DNA of 64,000 nucleotides. Source: Athripsodes cinereus. Its lineage: Eukaryota; Arthropoda; Insecta; Trichoptera; Leptoceridae. The first letter of the stretch is position 1. The number at the start of each line of letters is the position of its first letter. The DNA lies in contig OX388317.1 of NCBI GenBank assembly GCA_947579605.1, forward strand, positions 26,679,384-26,743,383. The letters run 5' to 3'. Made by a program: the position numbers and the translations under genes. The notes under the pieces were generated by a model. That model had not been told where the DNA came from and did not search any database. It saw only the letters and a list, made by a program, of their open reading frames with translations. Positions 29,690 to 40,500 of the stretch are shown here, in pieces.

Positions 29690-29900
29690 GTGTGGCGAAG
29701 GCTGTGATCAGCTTCTTAAACTCGTTGAACTCAAAAGGGCAAATACCTCTAAATTTGCAGAAAGAAGAAACAGAGTCGCAGCGTCATCTGCCTGGAACAG
29801 ATTGCCTCCAGACAAAATTGAAAATGCTGCCATTCAGGAGAAATCACAGCGCCCTTGAGATGGCCATGAAACATTAAACGGCGTCATGTATAATTTGTTC
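29690..29900 (+). pseudogene. Second LINE-tail-like segment inside hAT copy A
   Basis: The region ending CAGCGCCCTTGAGATGGCCA, then AACGGCGTCAT and ATCATCATTATTATG resembles the C-terminus and tail of the LINE remnant at 47,175-47,385. It has no open frame of note. Confidence 0.45.
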
Positions 29901-30221
29901 AATCATCATTATTATGTGTGTATATCTCAAACATGGAGTACTCTAATGGAAACGTTGTATTTGTAATTCAACAAATTGGCAAGAAAAGCTTGCGTACGCG
30001 CATATCAATTAATGGCAGAATTTTGTTTCAAACAATAAAAAGGTATTTTGTAAAAGTATTTTGTGTAAAATACAAAATACTCAAAAAAAGTATTTCAAAT
30101 AAAATACAAAATACTTTTTACAAAAAGGTATTTGAAATACAAAATACAAATACGTATTTTGTATTTTGCATTTGTATTTTAAATACTTTTATTTCAAATA
30201 CGTCACATCTCTGGTTACCGG

Positions 30222-30950
30222 AGTCGCTGCAGAGACGCTTCCCTCCCCGAGGGACATCCCACCCAGACCTACTACTCTCCACCAAGGGTGACAGGACAAC
30301 ACAAAGACGAAGAAACGAGTTCGCCAGCGACAACCACTATCATACAAGGCAAAATCAATCATCAAGCTCCTCCAGATAAGACGGGGGTGAGCCCGACTTA
30401 CGCAGAAGATCCCACCGAGACACCCACAAACTCCAAGAAAGCCCTGAAATTCCTTGAACAAATCGTCAGTTCCCCAGACCAGATGGGTATCATCAGTCAT
30501 ACTATCAATCATAACATCTCTCGCATCTTTCATCATCGGGCATTCCCACAGAATATGCCCCGCAAACTAAGCTCCTGTCCCACACACACACCACGGATCG
30601 TCTGCCAGCCCTAACTCAAATAGCTTGGCCTTTAGCTCCCCGTGTCCCGTTACCAATTGCACGGCAAAGTGATTGAAAGACAGAAAGCGCCTTTTAATCC
30701 TCTCTCTTACATCCGGGAGAAAATCGTAAACAAGCCTAGCGGTTCTCTCCTGGTTCCACCATCTTGCCACACATCCAAAGTTCTTTCTCTGATTTGATTG
30801 AAGACCCTATTGATCCCCCCATTCCCGAGTTCCGCATTTAAAAAGGGCAGCACCCGCCACATACCTCGTGCCGTACCTGGAGATCCGGTATCTCCATAAC
30901 GACACACACATGCATGTATAATTTGGTATCGACTTCTGTAAACATTCATG
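30222..30950 (-). pseudogene. Decayed R1/I-type LINE C-terminal region, minus strand
   Basis: Minus-strand translation includes FAVQLVTGHGELKAKLFELG and DDPWCVCGTGA, then after a stop codon GHILWECPMMKDAR. This is the LxTGHG...C-x-C...H-x4-C module found after the reverse transcriptase in R1/I/LOA-type LINEs. Stops and frame changes show it is dead. hAT copy A is inserted at its 3' side. Confidence 0.8.
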
Positions 30951-30958
30951 GGCTAGAA

Positions 30959-31274
30959 CAGAAGTTCCCTACCTTTTTACGACCACCGCCCACTTTGTGA
31001 GATAATCAAACTCTATAAGGATTATGGGTTAGTTGGAAGATATTGCGCTCCAGCTATAAACTCGCCCATTGCACAAAATTATGTGTTCCGTTGTTATGAT
31101 ACCATGTTTTTTCTTCCTCTTTGTATACTAATTTTGTGCAATAAAGATTATTATTATTATCTTCCAAAAAAATCAAATTTCACCCCCTCCCCCGTTGTCT
31201 AATATTTTTGATTTGGAACATTTCACTTGGAAGGCTCCAGCGCCCATCGGGGAGGGTACCGCCGCCATCCCCTG
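30959..31274. mobile_element. hAT-type MITE with a LINE tail inserted in it
   Basis: Ends CAGAAGTTCCCTACC and CCATCCCCTG, flanked by GGCTAGAA (30,951-30,958) and GGCTAGAG (31,275-31,282), a 7/8 target duplication. A plus-strand LINE 3' end with the TTAGTTGGAAGATATTGCGC motif and (ATT)n tail occupies about 31,025-31,161. Confidence 0.6.
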
Positions 31275-31282
31275 GGCTAGAG

Positions 31283-32945
31283 AGTTACCCCTCTCTTTAG
31301 TAGCAACTAGTAAGCACCCAAGCAGACATTAAATTTCATTGAAGTTGGAGATAATCTGTTATGAGTCCATCGATCGCGATGCGGTGATGGTTAATTTTAG
31401 CAAAATAAACCAGGTTAATACTTGCATTTTTATATCTACGTAAATAATAACACGAATGGGGACATTATACTTATATTATATCAAAAATAAATACACATAA
31501 AAACAAATATCAAAAAGAAAACTTAAATTGATCAATGAAACACTTGAAATATTGGCGCAATATCGACTACTTCATACAAAAATACGTAAGTGTAGACTGT
31601 AGGTATATAGGCATTCATACCTAATATGTATATGTAGCAGGTATAAACATTACAAATTCTCACGGACGGTCGCGTGTTAAGTAAGAGGAATCGGCGTGCA
31701 TGTATGAGAATCTGGATGAATTTAGAGGAAGCGAAAGAAGTACTTTCCGTTCTCTCTGCCTACCCCGCCACCTGGGGCACGGCGTAAGGTAAGGGTATAG
31801 TAATAAATAGTGACCTCACTAGGCGTCGCCACAGTTGTCATTCCTCACAATATTACAAAATTAGAACAAAAATAAAAAATATATACCATATAATTTCATA
31901 AAAAAAACATTGTGTAGATATGAATGTTCTTATCTTCGTATATTTTTGGAAACACATCAACTTATATGTAGGTACACGTTCAGTATCTTATCAGTAAGAG
32001 TAAGTATTATATTATTATCATCCAATGTAAAATAATTTTTGCCCACAGAAGATTATTATTATTATTATGATAGCACGTATCATATTATTTGCTGGGAGAC
32101 GTTGTCTCAGGACATTCCATCTGCGCTTTTTTTTTAGAAGAATTCATTATTATCATATAGGTTCATGGGCAGCTGTATGTACATAATATGCACTATAATA
32201 TATTCGCTGTCTATTTTATAAGTATCATTCTATAGGTACCTATGTATTATTATCATCATCTGATAATATAATATTATTCATAATGCATGTATATTATGTG
32301 ACATAACCCCAAGAATGTACCAGTCATTTATGTATACCTACATGAATATTGCTGTGATATTTATCAATACGTATTTCTTAAAAAAATATAAATATGAAGA
32401 TGTACATCTCCTAATTTCGTCAATAAAAATATACCAGACGAGTAGCCCTGCAGATCATTCGGTATTTCTCAATTATGTGAGGATTCAACAGGTGCCATTA
32501 GTACCTACCTAAGTATGTTTATACTTTCCCTACCCTCTGTGTGTGTGTGTCCCATTCTACAACGGCGTAGTTTCAGTTCACTATCATGTAGGTACCAGGT
32601 ACCTACTCCATACAATGTCCTTCAGTAACTTTTTGCCTATGGGCGTCATCTGTGCCCCTGATACTTATTTTGCAAACAACGCACATTGCTAAAGATTCTT
32701 GTAACGCAATGGTAGTTTTATATTTATAAAATACAGAATCCGAAAAGTATTTACCTACAGCTGCGAATTCATTAATTACGTACCTACCTATACTCTCATT
32801 AGGGAGCTATATCTACCTACCTGAGTAGCTACTACATATGAAGTAAAATTAGATAGGTGCATATCCCTACGGCTCATTCTAGAATTTGAGGAGTGAGATG
32901 GCGTTTACAATATGTTTACAATTTGGTATTTCTTTTCATTTACAG
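31283..32945. other. Gene-free stretch and upstream intron
   Basis: An RTE-like LINE 3' fragment lies at about 31,660-31,795 on the plus strand (GACGGTCGCGTGTTAAGTAA, then CTCTGCCTACCCCGCC, then CACGGCGTAAGG). The rest is AT-rich with many GGTACC/TACCTA runs. It is likely part of the intron ahead of the exon at 32,946. Confidence 0.55.
31660..31795 (+). mobile_element. RTE-like LINE 3' fragment
   Basis: It corresponds to the last 45 codons of the RTE polyprotein and its end at about 61,690-61,830, including the terminal TCTCTGCCTACCCCGCC block. Confidence 0.7.
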
Positions 32946-34269
32946 TGACCCGAAGTCCGTTCCGTCACAGGGATGTGATTTGCAAGTTGAAGAAGAAGAT
33001 CAGGAAAATATATCGTATGTACTTAAGTCGAGGAAACGCAAAAGACTCAAGAAGCAGGTTTCTGAAAAATCTTGTATTGTCCCCAACCGACGGCTTTACA
33101 CACCACCCGCAGTCAAGTTCCAGATAAACAGAAACCCGAGCGAGGCGCATCCTCCCGTCCCGTACAAGGGGAAGAAGAAGTTCGCAGGTAACGTGATCAC
33201 TGTCAAGCCCACGGAGTGTCAGGGCCGCAACAAGAAGGAGGCTATATCAAGATACTATGGAGCGTCCTCCTTACACCTCGCGTCCAACTCGATTCAAATA
33301 GTTGGACAGGGCTTCCCTTCCACCGCCAGTTTTCAAAAGTCCTCCAAAACGTCAGGCCTCACGGCGGACATTCCCGCATCCCTCACTAATCAAACATCGC
33401 TCTCTGCTAAGGAGATCATTGATTCTCTAACATCACAAATAAGGGAATACAAACTTTCTGAATTGAAAGTTGTAGAAGAATTGAAAACAGAAAAAAGAGA
33501 GAACATCAATTGGACTAAAAAGAGTCCCAGAGATTGTTCCAAGATTTCAGTGGATTCCAATAATAACAAAAAAATCATCAAGAAATCTCCAACTACCATC
33601 AGTAGAAAAGAACCACTGTCAATATCAAGAAAAGAAGATAACAGAATACCACGAAAGAAATCTGAGAAAATTATCAAAGGCTCTGTAGGAAGTAAAAGTT
33701 CAGTTCGCACATCCGTGTCCAATATTGTCCAAGAAGTTACCCAGTTAGGGTCCGTTACTTCACAGCGAGAGCCTTCTAAATATCTACCTACCATTATAAC
33801 TAGATCCTTGAGCAACGTGAATAACAAAATTATACAAGAACCCGATCATAAAATTTATGAAAATAAAGATTTGTCAGAAAAAGGGAAAGTTGTATTGGAA
33901 ATTAGAATACCCAGTGTCACTTGTGAGAATGATATCGGAGTGGATTCTAGTTCGTCAACTGTGAACTTAAGTAAAGAATGTACAAAAGAGAAAAAGAAAA
34001 TCAACGAAGTGAAAAAAGTTAATAGAGTAAAACAAAAGAATAGAAGTGGTAGAAGTACTTTTGATTACAACGACGTTTTAAAAACAGACATTGCCAAAAA
34101 GTCAAAAGATGTGAAAGGGAGTAAAGTGCAGGCAAACAACAATAATAATATACATAACTACTCTCAGCGTATGAACATACGACACATCTGCGAACACAAC
34201 AGAAGAATCAACCAGGAAACTCCTGGACACTGTTGTGTCTACTGCAACATCAAACAAACTAAACACTAA
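32946..34269 (+). CDS. Last coding exon of an unrecognised basic, Ser/Lys-rich protein
   Basis: The acceptor TTTTCATTTACAG (ending 32,945) opens an exon with a 440-codon frame ending TAA at 34,269. The ATG at 32,893 lies in the preceding intron and is probably not the start, because the codons after it are AT-rich and read through the acceptor. The protein has an acidic stretch, a bipartite basic signal (SRKRKRLKK near its start) and YTPPAVKFQINRNP. It then has a long Ser/Lys-rich low-complexity region with SRKEPLSISRKE-type repeats and a Cys/His-rich end (HICEHNRR ... GHCCVYCN). AATAAA at 34,491 would end the transcript before the next gene. Upstream exons were not found. Function unknown; nuclear location is only inferred. 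Confidence 0.6.
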
Positions 34270-34490
34270 CAGTCTACAGCCTCTAAGTCAGTTTTGCAGC
34301 TTGCTGTGAGTACGTATATTAGATTGGTAAGTACATTAAACTTTTGATAATAATAGCCATGACAATTTGTTTAAAAAATGTGTCTTTTTATAGAAAAACT
34401 GCCGCAAGAGCCCACTTAAGAATCATAACATCTCCCTATCAATAGGATCTTAAACCTTGCTTTGAATACTTCTGCACTCTTTGATGTGGA

Positions 34491-34496
34491 AATAAA
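34491..34496 (+). terminator. Polyadenylation signal AATAAA
   Basis: Lies 222 bp after the stop of the exon above and about 107 bp before the next gene's ATG. It supports two separate transcripts. Confidence 0.5.
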
Positions 34497-34602
34497 AAAA
34501 AATCATTGTTAATACAGTAAATTCAAAGTATTTATTGTGACAGGTACTTGAGGAGTGTGAGCTAAAACGGGAGGTGAGAATAGTCGGCTGTTGGAGTGCA
34601 CC

Positions 34603-37600
34603 ATGAGTGAGGAGAGCAATGGAAACAGGAGGGGGCTTCCAGGACGTGCAGGGGGTAGTAACGAGGATCTCTCGGAGTACACGGATGCTGATGAATCTTT
34701 ATCAGCACCCACGGAGTTCCTAGCAGAAGTGAGTCAATATAATAATATGTAGATATGTTTTAATAGATAAACTAAAAGAATAGAGAGAGTGTGGTATAAA
34801 TAATTATGATGTCATTGTTCTTGCAGTTCCTCTCTGCTTTGATGCTGAAAGACTACACCACGGCCCTGAAGTATTGTAAACTGAGTGAGTGTTACAACAA
34901 ATTGTATTGTACCATAAATGTTACATTACATAATAACATTTCTGTTATTAAGACTAGATATCCATAAGATCTGTAGGTGCACTTAGTATTACAATCAGAT
35001 AATAATTATTATTAAGTATATATTATGTTGTTATGATGTTCACAGTTCTGCAGTATGAGCCTAATAATGCTACAGCCAAAGAATTCTATCCGCTGATTTT
35101 GGATAAAATACATCAAAGTAAGTGATATTGAATTGAAATTTAAGATGGGTTTGGTATTCTCAATAAAATTGCTACTCTGATATTTGGCATATTTTTGATT
35201 TTGTTGGTCAATATTTCTAAAACCATGCAATATATCGGAAGACTTTATCCGTGGTATAATGCCACCGTGACATTTTTCTGTAGCTAACAGGGTTACTCTT
35301 GACACAATCTAGATAGTCTCTTAATCAAATTGTTTTGATCTTAACCCTACAATGTGCGTAGCGACTATAGTCAAAAATAATAATATGTACATGTCAATCC
35401 CGCAGTAGCTGAGGATAGTATTGTTTTCAACATTTACATGAGTATTATAGTTTGTTGTATTATTGTATTATGGTCATTGTACTGTATTAGCTATTAGATA
35501 ATTGATATTAAGTATTTGTGCTTTTATTTTTTCAGTGTCCCTCAACTCATCGGGAGAGAGTAGTTCAGAAGGGAGTGATGAGGATGAGGATGACGGAGAT
35601 GCAGATGAAGATGAGGATGAGGATGAACTCAAGTCCTCTCATTCAAACTCCCTGGAGCAAGACGTGGACATCACACCTAGTGACAAGGTCAATAACATAC
35701 TACACAATATCAAAATACTTATTTACCATAAAATCAAAGACAGAGTGATTTGATTGCTCCTCTCTCTCACATTTGGTTACTTTAGAGCAGCGTTCGGGGA
35801 ACTGGGGCAAATTACACCAAATGGGGTAATAATTAAATTTTAGGGTAATAAATTTACATTAATTGTCTCCTTTTCAAAACGAGGGGTTAAAATCGACTTA
35901 CGCAAAAATATTAAAATAAAATAAATAATAAATAAAATAAAATAAACTTTATTGTGACAATAATAAGTACATTGTACAAAAGGCGGGTTTATTGCCAAAT
36001 GGCAATTTCTGCCAACCAACCTGATGTTTGAAAAAAAAATAAGAATAATATTAAAGTACATGCCAGAACCATAGAAAAAATACAAAATAATAAATAAATA
36101 TACCCATACAAAAACAAATACAAAAAAAAAATAAAAATATAAATATATAATATTTTGAGGTAATGATTAAAAAAGTTCACCGACCGCTGCTTTAGAGGTT
36201 ATATTGAATAGATAAAATCATTGCTTTGATCTCGTTATTGAGGTGGTATAGAGAGAGAGACAGAATCAAAAGCGTATTCAGAAAAAAACTCAAGGGGGGG
36301 GGGTGCAAAAATTATACACATACACAAGACAAGGCCATTCTATTTAAACTGATTCCATATACAAGACTCGTCAATAGGCCCCGCAAGGGAGGGGCGCGCG
36401 CCCCGCATCTGTATCCGCCACTGAACAGAGTAGTAGATGAATGTACCTAGCTACATGTTGATGGTGTGTAATAATAAATAACATTAAGGTCAGACAATAT
36501 TTTGGTATGTTTGTAGGATGAGGAGTTAGTAGCATCACTAGAGACATCATTCTCTGACAACACCAAGCCAGACCTAAATGTGGATAACGAGGGGATAAAG
36601 GGCTCAGACGGGACCACCAACAGCTACAGCAGTTTGGAAGATGAAGAGGCACCACGAGATGACAATGGACAGCTGGAGGAGGTTATTGTAGAAGACAACT
36701 GTGCACAAGGAGATGACAATGGCAATACACTTTCTCTCACCACATACACACACATAGGTCTGTATAACATCTGCATGCTCTGAAGGTCTCCCACCAAATT
36801 CTGTAAACAGTAAAATCTATTAAATTGATGTTTAAAATCAGCGGTTGGGGAACTTTTTTACCAAAACTCCTAAATATTTTTGCATAAGTTGATATTACCC
36901 CCTCATCTTGAAAAGGAGAGAATCAATGTAAATTTATTACCCCCAAAAATATCATTTTTACCCCATCTGTTTTATTTATTTATTTTATTCTTGCACATCA
37001 TCATTTACATAAGAAAATCAACAAAGCAATTGACATAAAAAAATGTGATGATATGCAATGGCGAGATTATTACTATATTAGTGATTTCTTCCATCTATGT
37101 TTTAGACATATATTATGTATTTATTTTTTATTTATTTATTCTTAAGGGACACAAACAGTTTAACTTAACAAATATTAACGTTCATATTTCTCCAGCAAAC
37201 AAACCAATCAAGGTCCCGCAAATTACCGAAGCGTATGACGAAGACGTTGCTAGTAAACAGTTATAACACATACTTTACCCTACTTAAACCAAATACAATG
37301 TAGGTATAACTCTGCTTCTAACCTTTTTTGAACAGCTTTGTTGATGTCATACGATTGTGTTGGTTTCTAGTGCCATCGTCAGATGAGGACTACAATTTCA
37401 ACTGGTTCACAAAGATCAAGCCCAAAATGGAGAAAAATAGAAACACCCTGGGCATTTCATCTAGTGCACCATTTCAGGTTTGTATGATAACCTACACTTT
37501 ATTCTTGGCAATTGATTAATATGAAATGAAATGAAAAGTTTTTTATTTCCCTCCTTACAACACATTAACATTAGACAATAACAATGATCACAGTATCATG

Positions 37601-37994
37601 GACATCACGTATGGTCTTATCACTTATTATCACACCTTATCATGGGCTCCAGGGGCAATCCCCACAGGTATCATCATATCAAGTAGTATCTTTTATAAGA
37701 TCTTATGCTCCTGTACTCTTCTGTGGTAATAAGATGAAGGCACCACAATATCCTAAATGTAATAACATGTCCCTCTTTGATTGTAAGGAGCAAAGAAGAT
37801 AGTATATAGACTAGCTACCTGTAGTAGGTATCTAACACAAATTGTTTTTGAGTTTATTTTAGATTGCAGGAGAGCGATAACTAACCAATGTTTACCTCTT
37901 TCAGACGAGTTCCGATTCCGAGTCCCCGACAGACCCTGTAACACAGCACACTATAGAGATGCTAAGAGCCAAATTTGTTCATGCAACCAACTAG
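34603..37994 (+). CDS. ERICH2: ERICH2-like glutamate-rich protein, complete, seven exons
   Basis: Exons: 34,603-34,728; 34,827-34,884; 35,046-35,117; 35,536-35,687; 36,517-36,757; 37,371-37,477; 37,905-37,994. All phases join to one frame of 282 codons, and all sites are GT/AG (the donor at 35,688, GTCAAT, is weak). The start ATG is in context CACCATGAG with an in-frame TGA 45 bases upstream. The protein opens with an acidic Ser-rich stretch, then the conserved core APTEFLAEFLSALMLKDYTT, KYCKLILQYEPNNATAKEFY. A run of Asp/Glu (SEGSDEDEDDGDADEDEDED) follows. The core resembles the helical segment of vertebrate ERICH2, whose role is not well defined. Introns 3 and 4 carry MITEs. AATAAA at 38,192 is a likely polyadenylation site. 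Confidence 0.82.
35287..35385 (+). mobile_element. Half copy of the fold-back MITE found at 40.15 kb
   Basis: Starts CAGGGTTACTCTTGACA and continues to GACTATAGTCAAAAATA, matching the left arm of 40,153-40,366. The right arm is missing. It lies in the third intron of the ERICH2-like gene. Confidence 0.55.
35788..36189. mobile_element. hAT-type MITE in the ERICH2-like gene
   Basis: Ends CAGCGTTCGGGGAACTGG and GTTCACCGACCGCTG. Perfect 8-bp target duplication CTTTAGAG (35,780-35,787 and 36,190-36,197). A minus-strand LINE 3' end (about 35,915-36,030; AAACTTTATTGTGACAATAA, GGCGGGTTTATTGCC) is inserted in it. Confidence 0.85.
36262..36424. mobile_element. Possible further hAT MITE
   Basis: The right end GTATCCGCCACTG is typical of a hAT MITE, with a poly-G run inside. 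The left end is degenerate and the flanks GACAGAAT/AACAGAGT match at only 6 of 8 bases. Confidence 0.35.
36839..37100. mobile_element. Truncated inverted copy of the 35.8-kb MITE plus LINE tail
   Basis: CAGCGGTTGGGGAACTTTTTT and the TACCCC-rich interior match the 35.8-kb MITE in reverse orientation. A minus-strand LINE 3' fragment (about 36,968-37,100) replaces its other end. Confidence 0.6.
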
Positions 37995-39857
37995 AGGTCG
38001 GTCGTCCGGAGATGGGTCTACTCATATCAAATGATATTAAAAACTTTCTATTATACATACACTTTGTAATTACATAATATAGGATCTGTTTTAGTCTGTC
38101 CATCCGTGGATTATGTTAAATATTATACTCAGACATTGTACCTTCACTGGGTACATTACAAATAATAGAAGGTGGATACGAAATTTTCACAAATAAAATT
38201 GAAAATTTACTATTCAAAAGGTCACACACAAATTGGTACAATTCGTGTCTACAGACTAATATATATTTTTTTTTTAGATAAATTTTTGTTTATTTAAAAA
38301 AAAAAAAATCTTTAGTAATATACCTAATATAGGTAATATCTACGGTCCAGTTCCACAGATCAACAAGTTGAAATTTTCGAAAAATTTGATTTTATTGATA
38401 ATTCTATCAATTCCACAAACAAATAACTTTGAAAAATACACGGTTCCCTCTATTTATTAATTATTTATTAAAAAAAATAATTTATGAAAAAAAAAAATTA
38501 CCTATTTTCAAATCCAAAAATAAATATTTTGAATTGGTTAACTATTAATTGGAACAAAGGCAACATGATGTCTCCAACAGTGCGATTATTACATAGTATG
38601 TTTCACTTTTTGTTTTGTTTTTAAAGCATAATATAAATACAACAAAGTTACAAAAATGGCGATTTCTCAAATATAAGACATTTGTATTTGTTGAGTTGTG
38701 GAGCTGGACTGTGGATATACTCAATATATTGCACAATCTATGGTTGGTATGGACTAGTTCTGTCATGTTATATAATAGTAATTAATATTATCTTGTAATA
38801 CTATAACATTGTAAAATGATTCATTCTTTGTGCTTCTGATATTTTTATAATGTGTGTAGGTGTACCTAATTACAATGTTTACTATAGTTATTAATTTGAT
38901 AATATATTTATTTTATATGAAGATATATATATTATGTATATCTGATATATTATATTGTGTAGTTTTTTATATTCTAATTTTTCTACAATGTAATCAGTAC
39001 CAAGCTTAGGATTTATATATATTATCTATATATAATATGTAGATAGTTACCTATCTAATGTAATATAATATATAATGTTGTTGTATTTGATGCTGTGAAA
39101 TTATAGAATCCATATCTGTATTGTAATATTACCTATAGTAATAATAATAATTATTATATGATGTATGAGAGTTTAAAACAATCTCAAAGTTAAATTTTCA
39201 ATCCAATGGCTCAGAGCTAGAGGTGCCATCCAACAAAATTAAAATTTTGTAGATGGGCATGTATTCGTAAAAAAATGTACTTTACTAGATTTCCAAAGAT
39301 AATATTATATTGTAATCACCAATGATGCTAGGGATCTCTGGGAATAGTAAAATACAATGTTTTTGAAGGGATAACGCATGCCTAACCACAAATTTATGAT
39401 CTCGTCGGATAGACACCTGACTCTGAGTGACTCAATTATAGGATATTGGAAGATATTTATTTTATGAATTCAGATATTCACATTTTAACTATTCTTTAGG
39501 TAAATGACAAAGTTTATCTTCTAGTTCATACTGAAAATTAAAAGCACAGATGGATTGTTCAATGCCATATGTCAACTACAGAAAGTCTTAATATTGTGAA
39601 ATTTAAAATTTTGAGACATGGTGATGATGATGGTTATCCAAAATCACAGACAAACAAACTCTTATAAAACATTTAAATATTGTGCTTTAAGTTTTTTTTT
39701 GTTTGTGGTATCAAAAGAATATAACTTTTTATTTGATTGTAATAAGCTAAACAAAAAGATTTGGACTAATTGTGCGAGTACCTGGTACCTGTATTATATT
39801 ATTATTTTGTTTAACTTCATTGAATATTATTGCAGCATTTTGTTACATTTTGGTTAC
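37995..39857. other. ERICH2-like 3' UTR and gene-free AT-rich DNA
   Basis: AATAAA at 38,192-38,197 is the probable transcript end. The rest is AT-rich with TATATA-type runs near 38,900-39,180. No gene seen. Confidence 0.5.
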
Positions 39858-39870
39858 TAATATTGTTGTC

Positions 39871-39987
39871 TATTAATTGTGTCGGTACACACGTAGTAGA
39901 ATTCCATAATAATGCAATTTGAAACAAGTGTTCCTTTCTACTATTGTTTGTTAATTAGTAGAAAGGAACACTTGTTTCAAATTGCAT
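39871..39987 (-). mobile_element. Hairpin retroposon copy 3
   Basis: Perfect 34-bp arms (39,910-39,943 and 39,956-39,989) with a 12-base loop. The leader is CGTAGTAGAATTCCATAA. Flanked by TAATATTGTTGTC (39,858-39,870 and 39,988-40,000). GTGTCGGT precedes the leader here and in copy 2. Confidence 0.65.
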
Positions 39988-40152
39988 TAATATTGTTGTC
40001 ATCTATACCTTTTATATTTTATTATTGTCTATCATCATATTATTATTTATTTTATATTATTTAGGTACACTCGTACTTACCAGCCTATGGTGAATGTTGT
40101 GCTAATGTAAATGTATAGATACTTGACATTATAGTATCTTTTTATGAGTGCT

Positions 40153-40366
40153 GCAGGGTTACTCTTGACAAAACTAAACACGATCTTAATCTAGTCTTGA
40201 TCTTGATCATACGACGCATGAAGGGACTATGGTCAAAAACATACGCGCTACCGCTAACGCGCGATCGGTTTGCGTGTATTTTTGGCCAATAGTCACTTCG
40301 TGCGTCGTATGATCAAGATCAAGACTAGATTAAGATCGTGTTCAGTTTTGTCAAGAGTAGCCCTGC
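40153..40366. mobile_element. Fold-back MITE with long terminal inverted repeats
   Basis: Arms of about 80-90 bp begin GCAGGGTTACTCTTGAC and end GTCAAGAGTAGCCCTGC. They share the AGTCTTGATCTTGATCATAC block and its complement and enclose a short unpaired centre. No convincing target duplication. Confidence 0.8.
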
Positions 40367-40462
40367 TGTTCCTGCATAGTATGCTGGGCTGTTAATTGTG
40401 TGACAGTGTTTTTTTTTACAGTTTATTTTTCTCTTCATATGTTATTTTATTTTTTTCTCATA

Positions 40463-40500
40463 TCAAAGGCTTTATAGCTGTTCATTATATAAATAAATAC
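40463..40500 (+). mobile_element. Short LINE 3' end of the GGCTG stem-loop type
   Basis: AAAGGCTTTATAGCTGTTCA, then TTATATAAATAAATA: a degraded version of the 3' end of the two full-length LINEs. Confidence 0.5.

Larger units (their letters stand above)
27780..30213. mobile_element. hAT-like non-autonomous element, copy A (2.43 kb)
   Basis: Terminal inverted repeats CAGAGATGTG/CACATCTCTG and a perfect 8-bp target duplication GTTACCGG (27,772-27,779 and 30,214-30,221), diagnostic of the hAT superfamily. Both ends carry 200-300 bp arrays built from AAATAC and its complement GTATTT. The interior holds a LINE reverse-transcriptase 3' part (about 28,005-29,145) and a second LINE-tail-like piece (about 29,690-29,900). 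No transposase was recognised. The same element is at 56,994-59,850. Confidence 0.88.

Noticed and set aside
32893..32945. ATG at 32,893 as the start of the 458-codon protein
   Set aside because: The following codons are intron-like and run through a strong acceptor TTTTCATTTACAG; a coding exon starting at 32,946 fits better.
32946..37994. One gene comprising the large exon and the ERICH2-like exons
   Set aside because: The exon ends in a stop, a polyadenylation signal follows at 34,491, and the ERICH2-like ATG has an in-frame stop just upstream.
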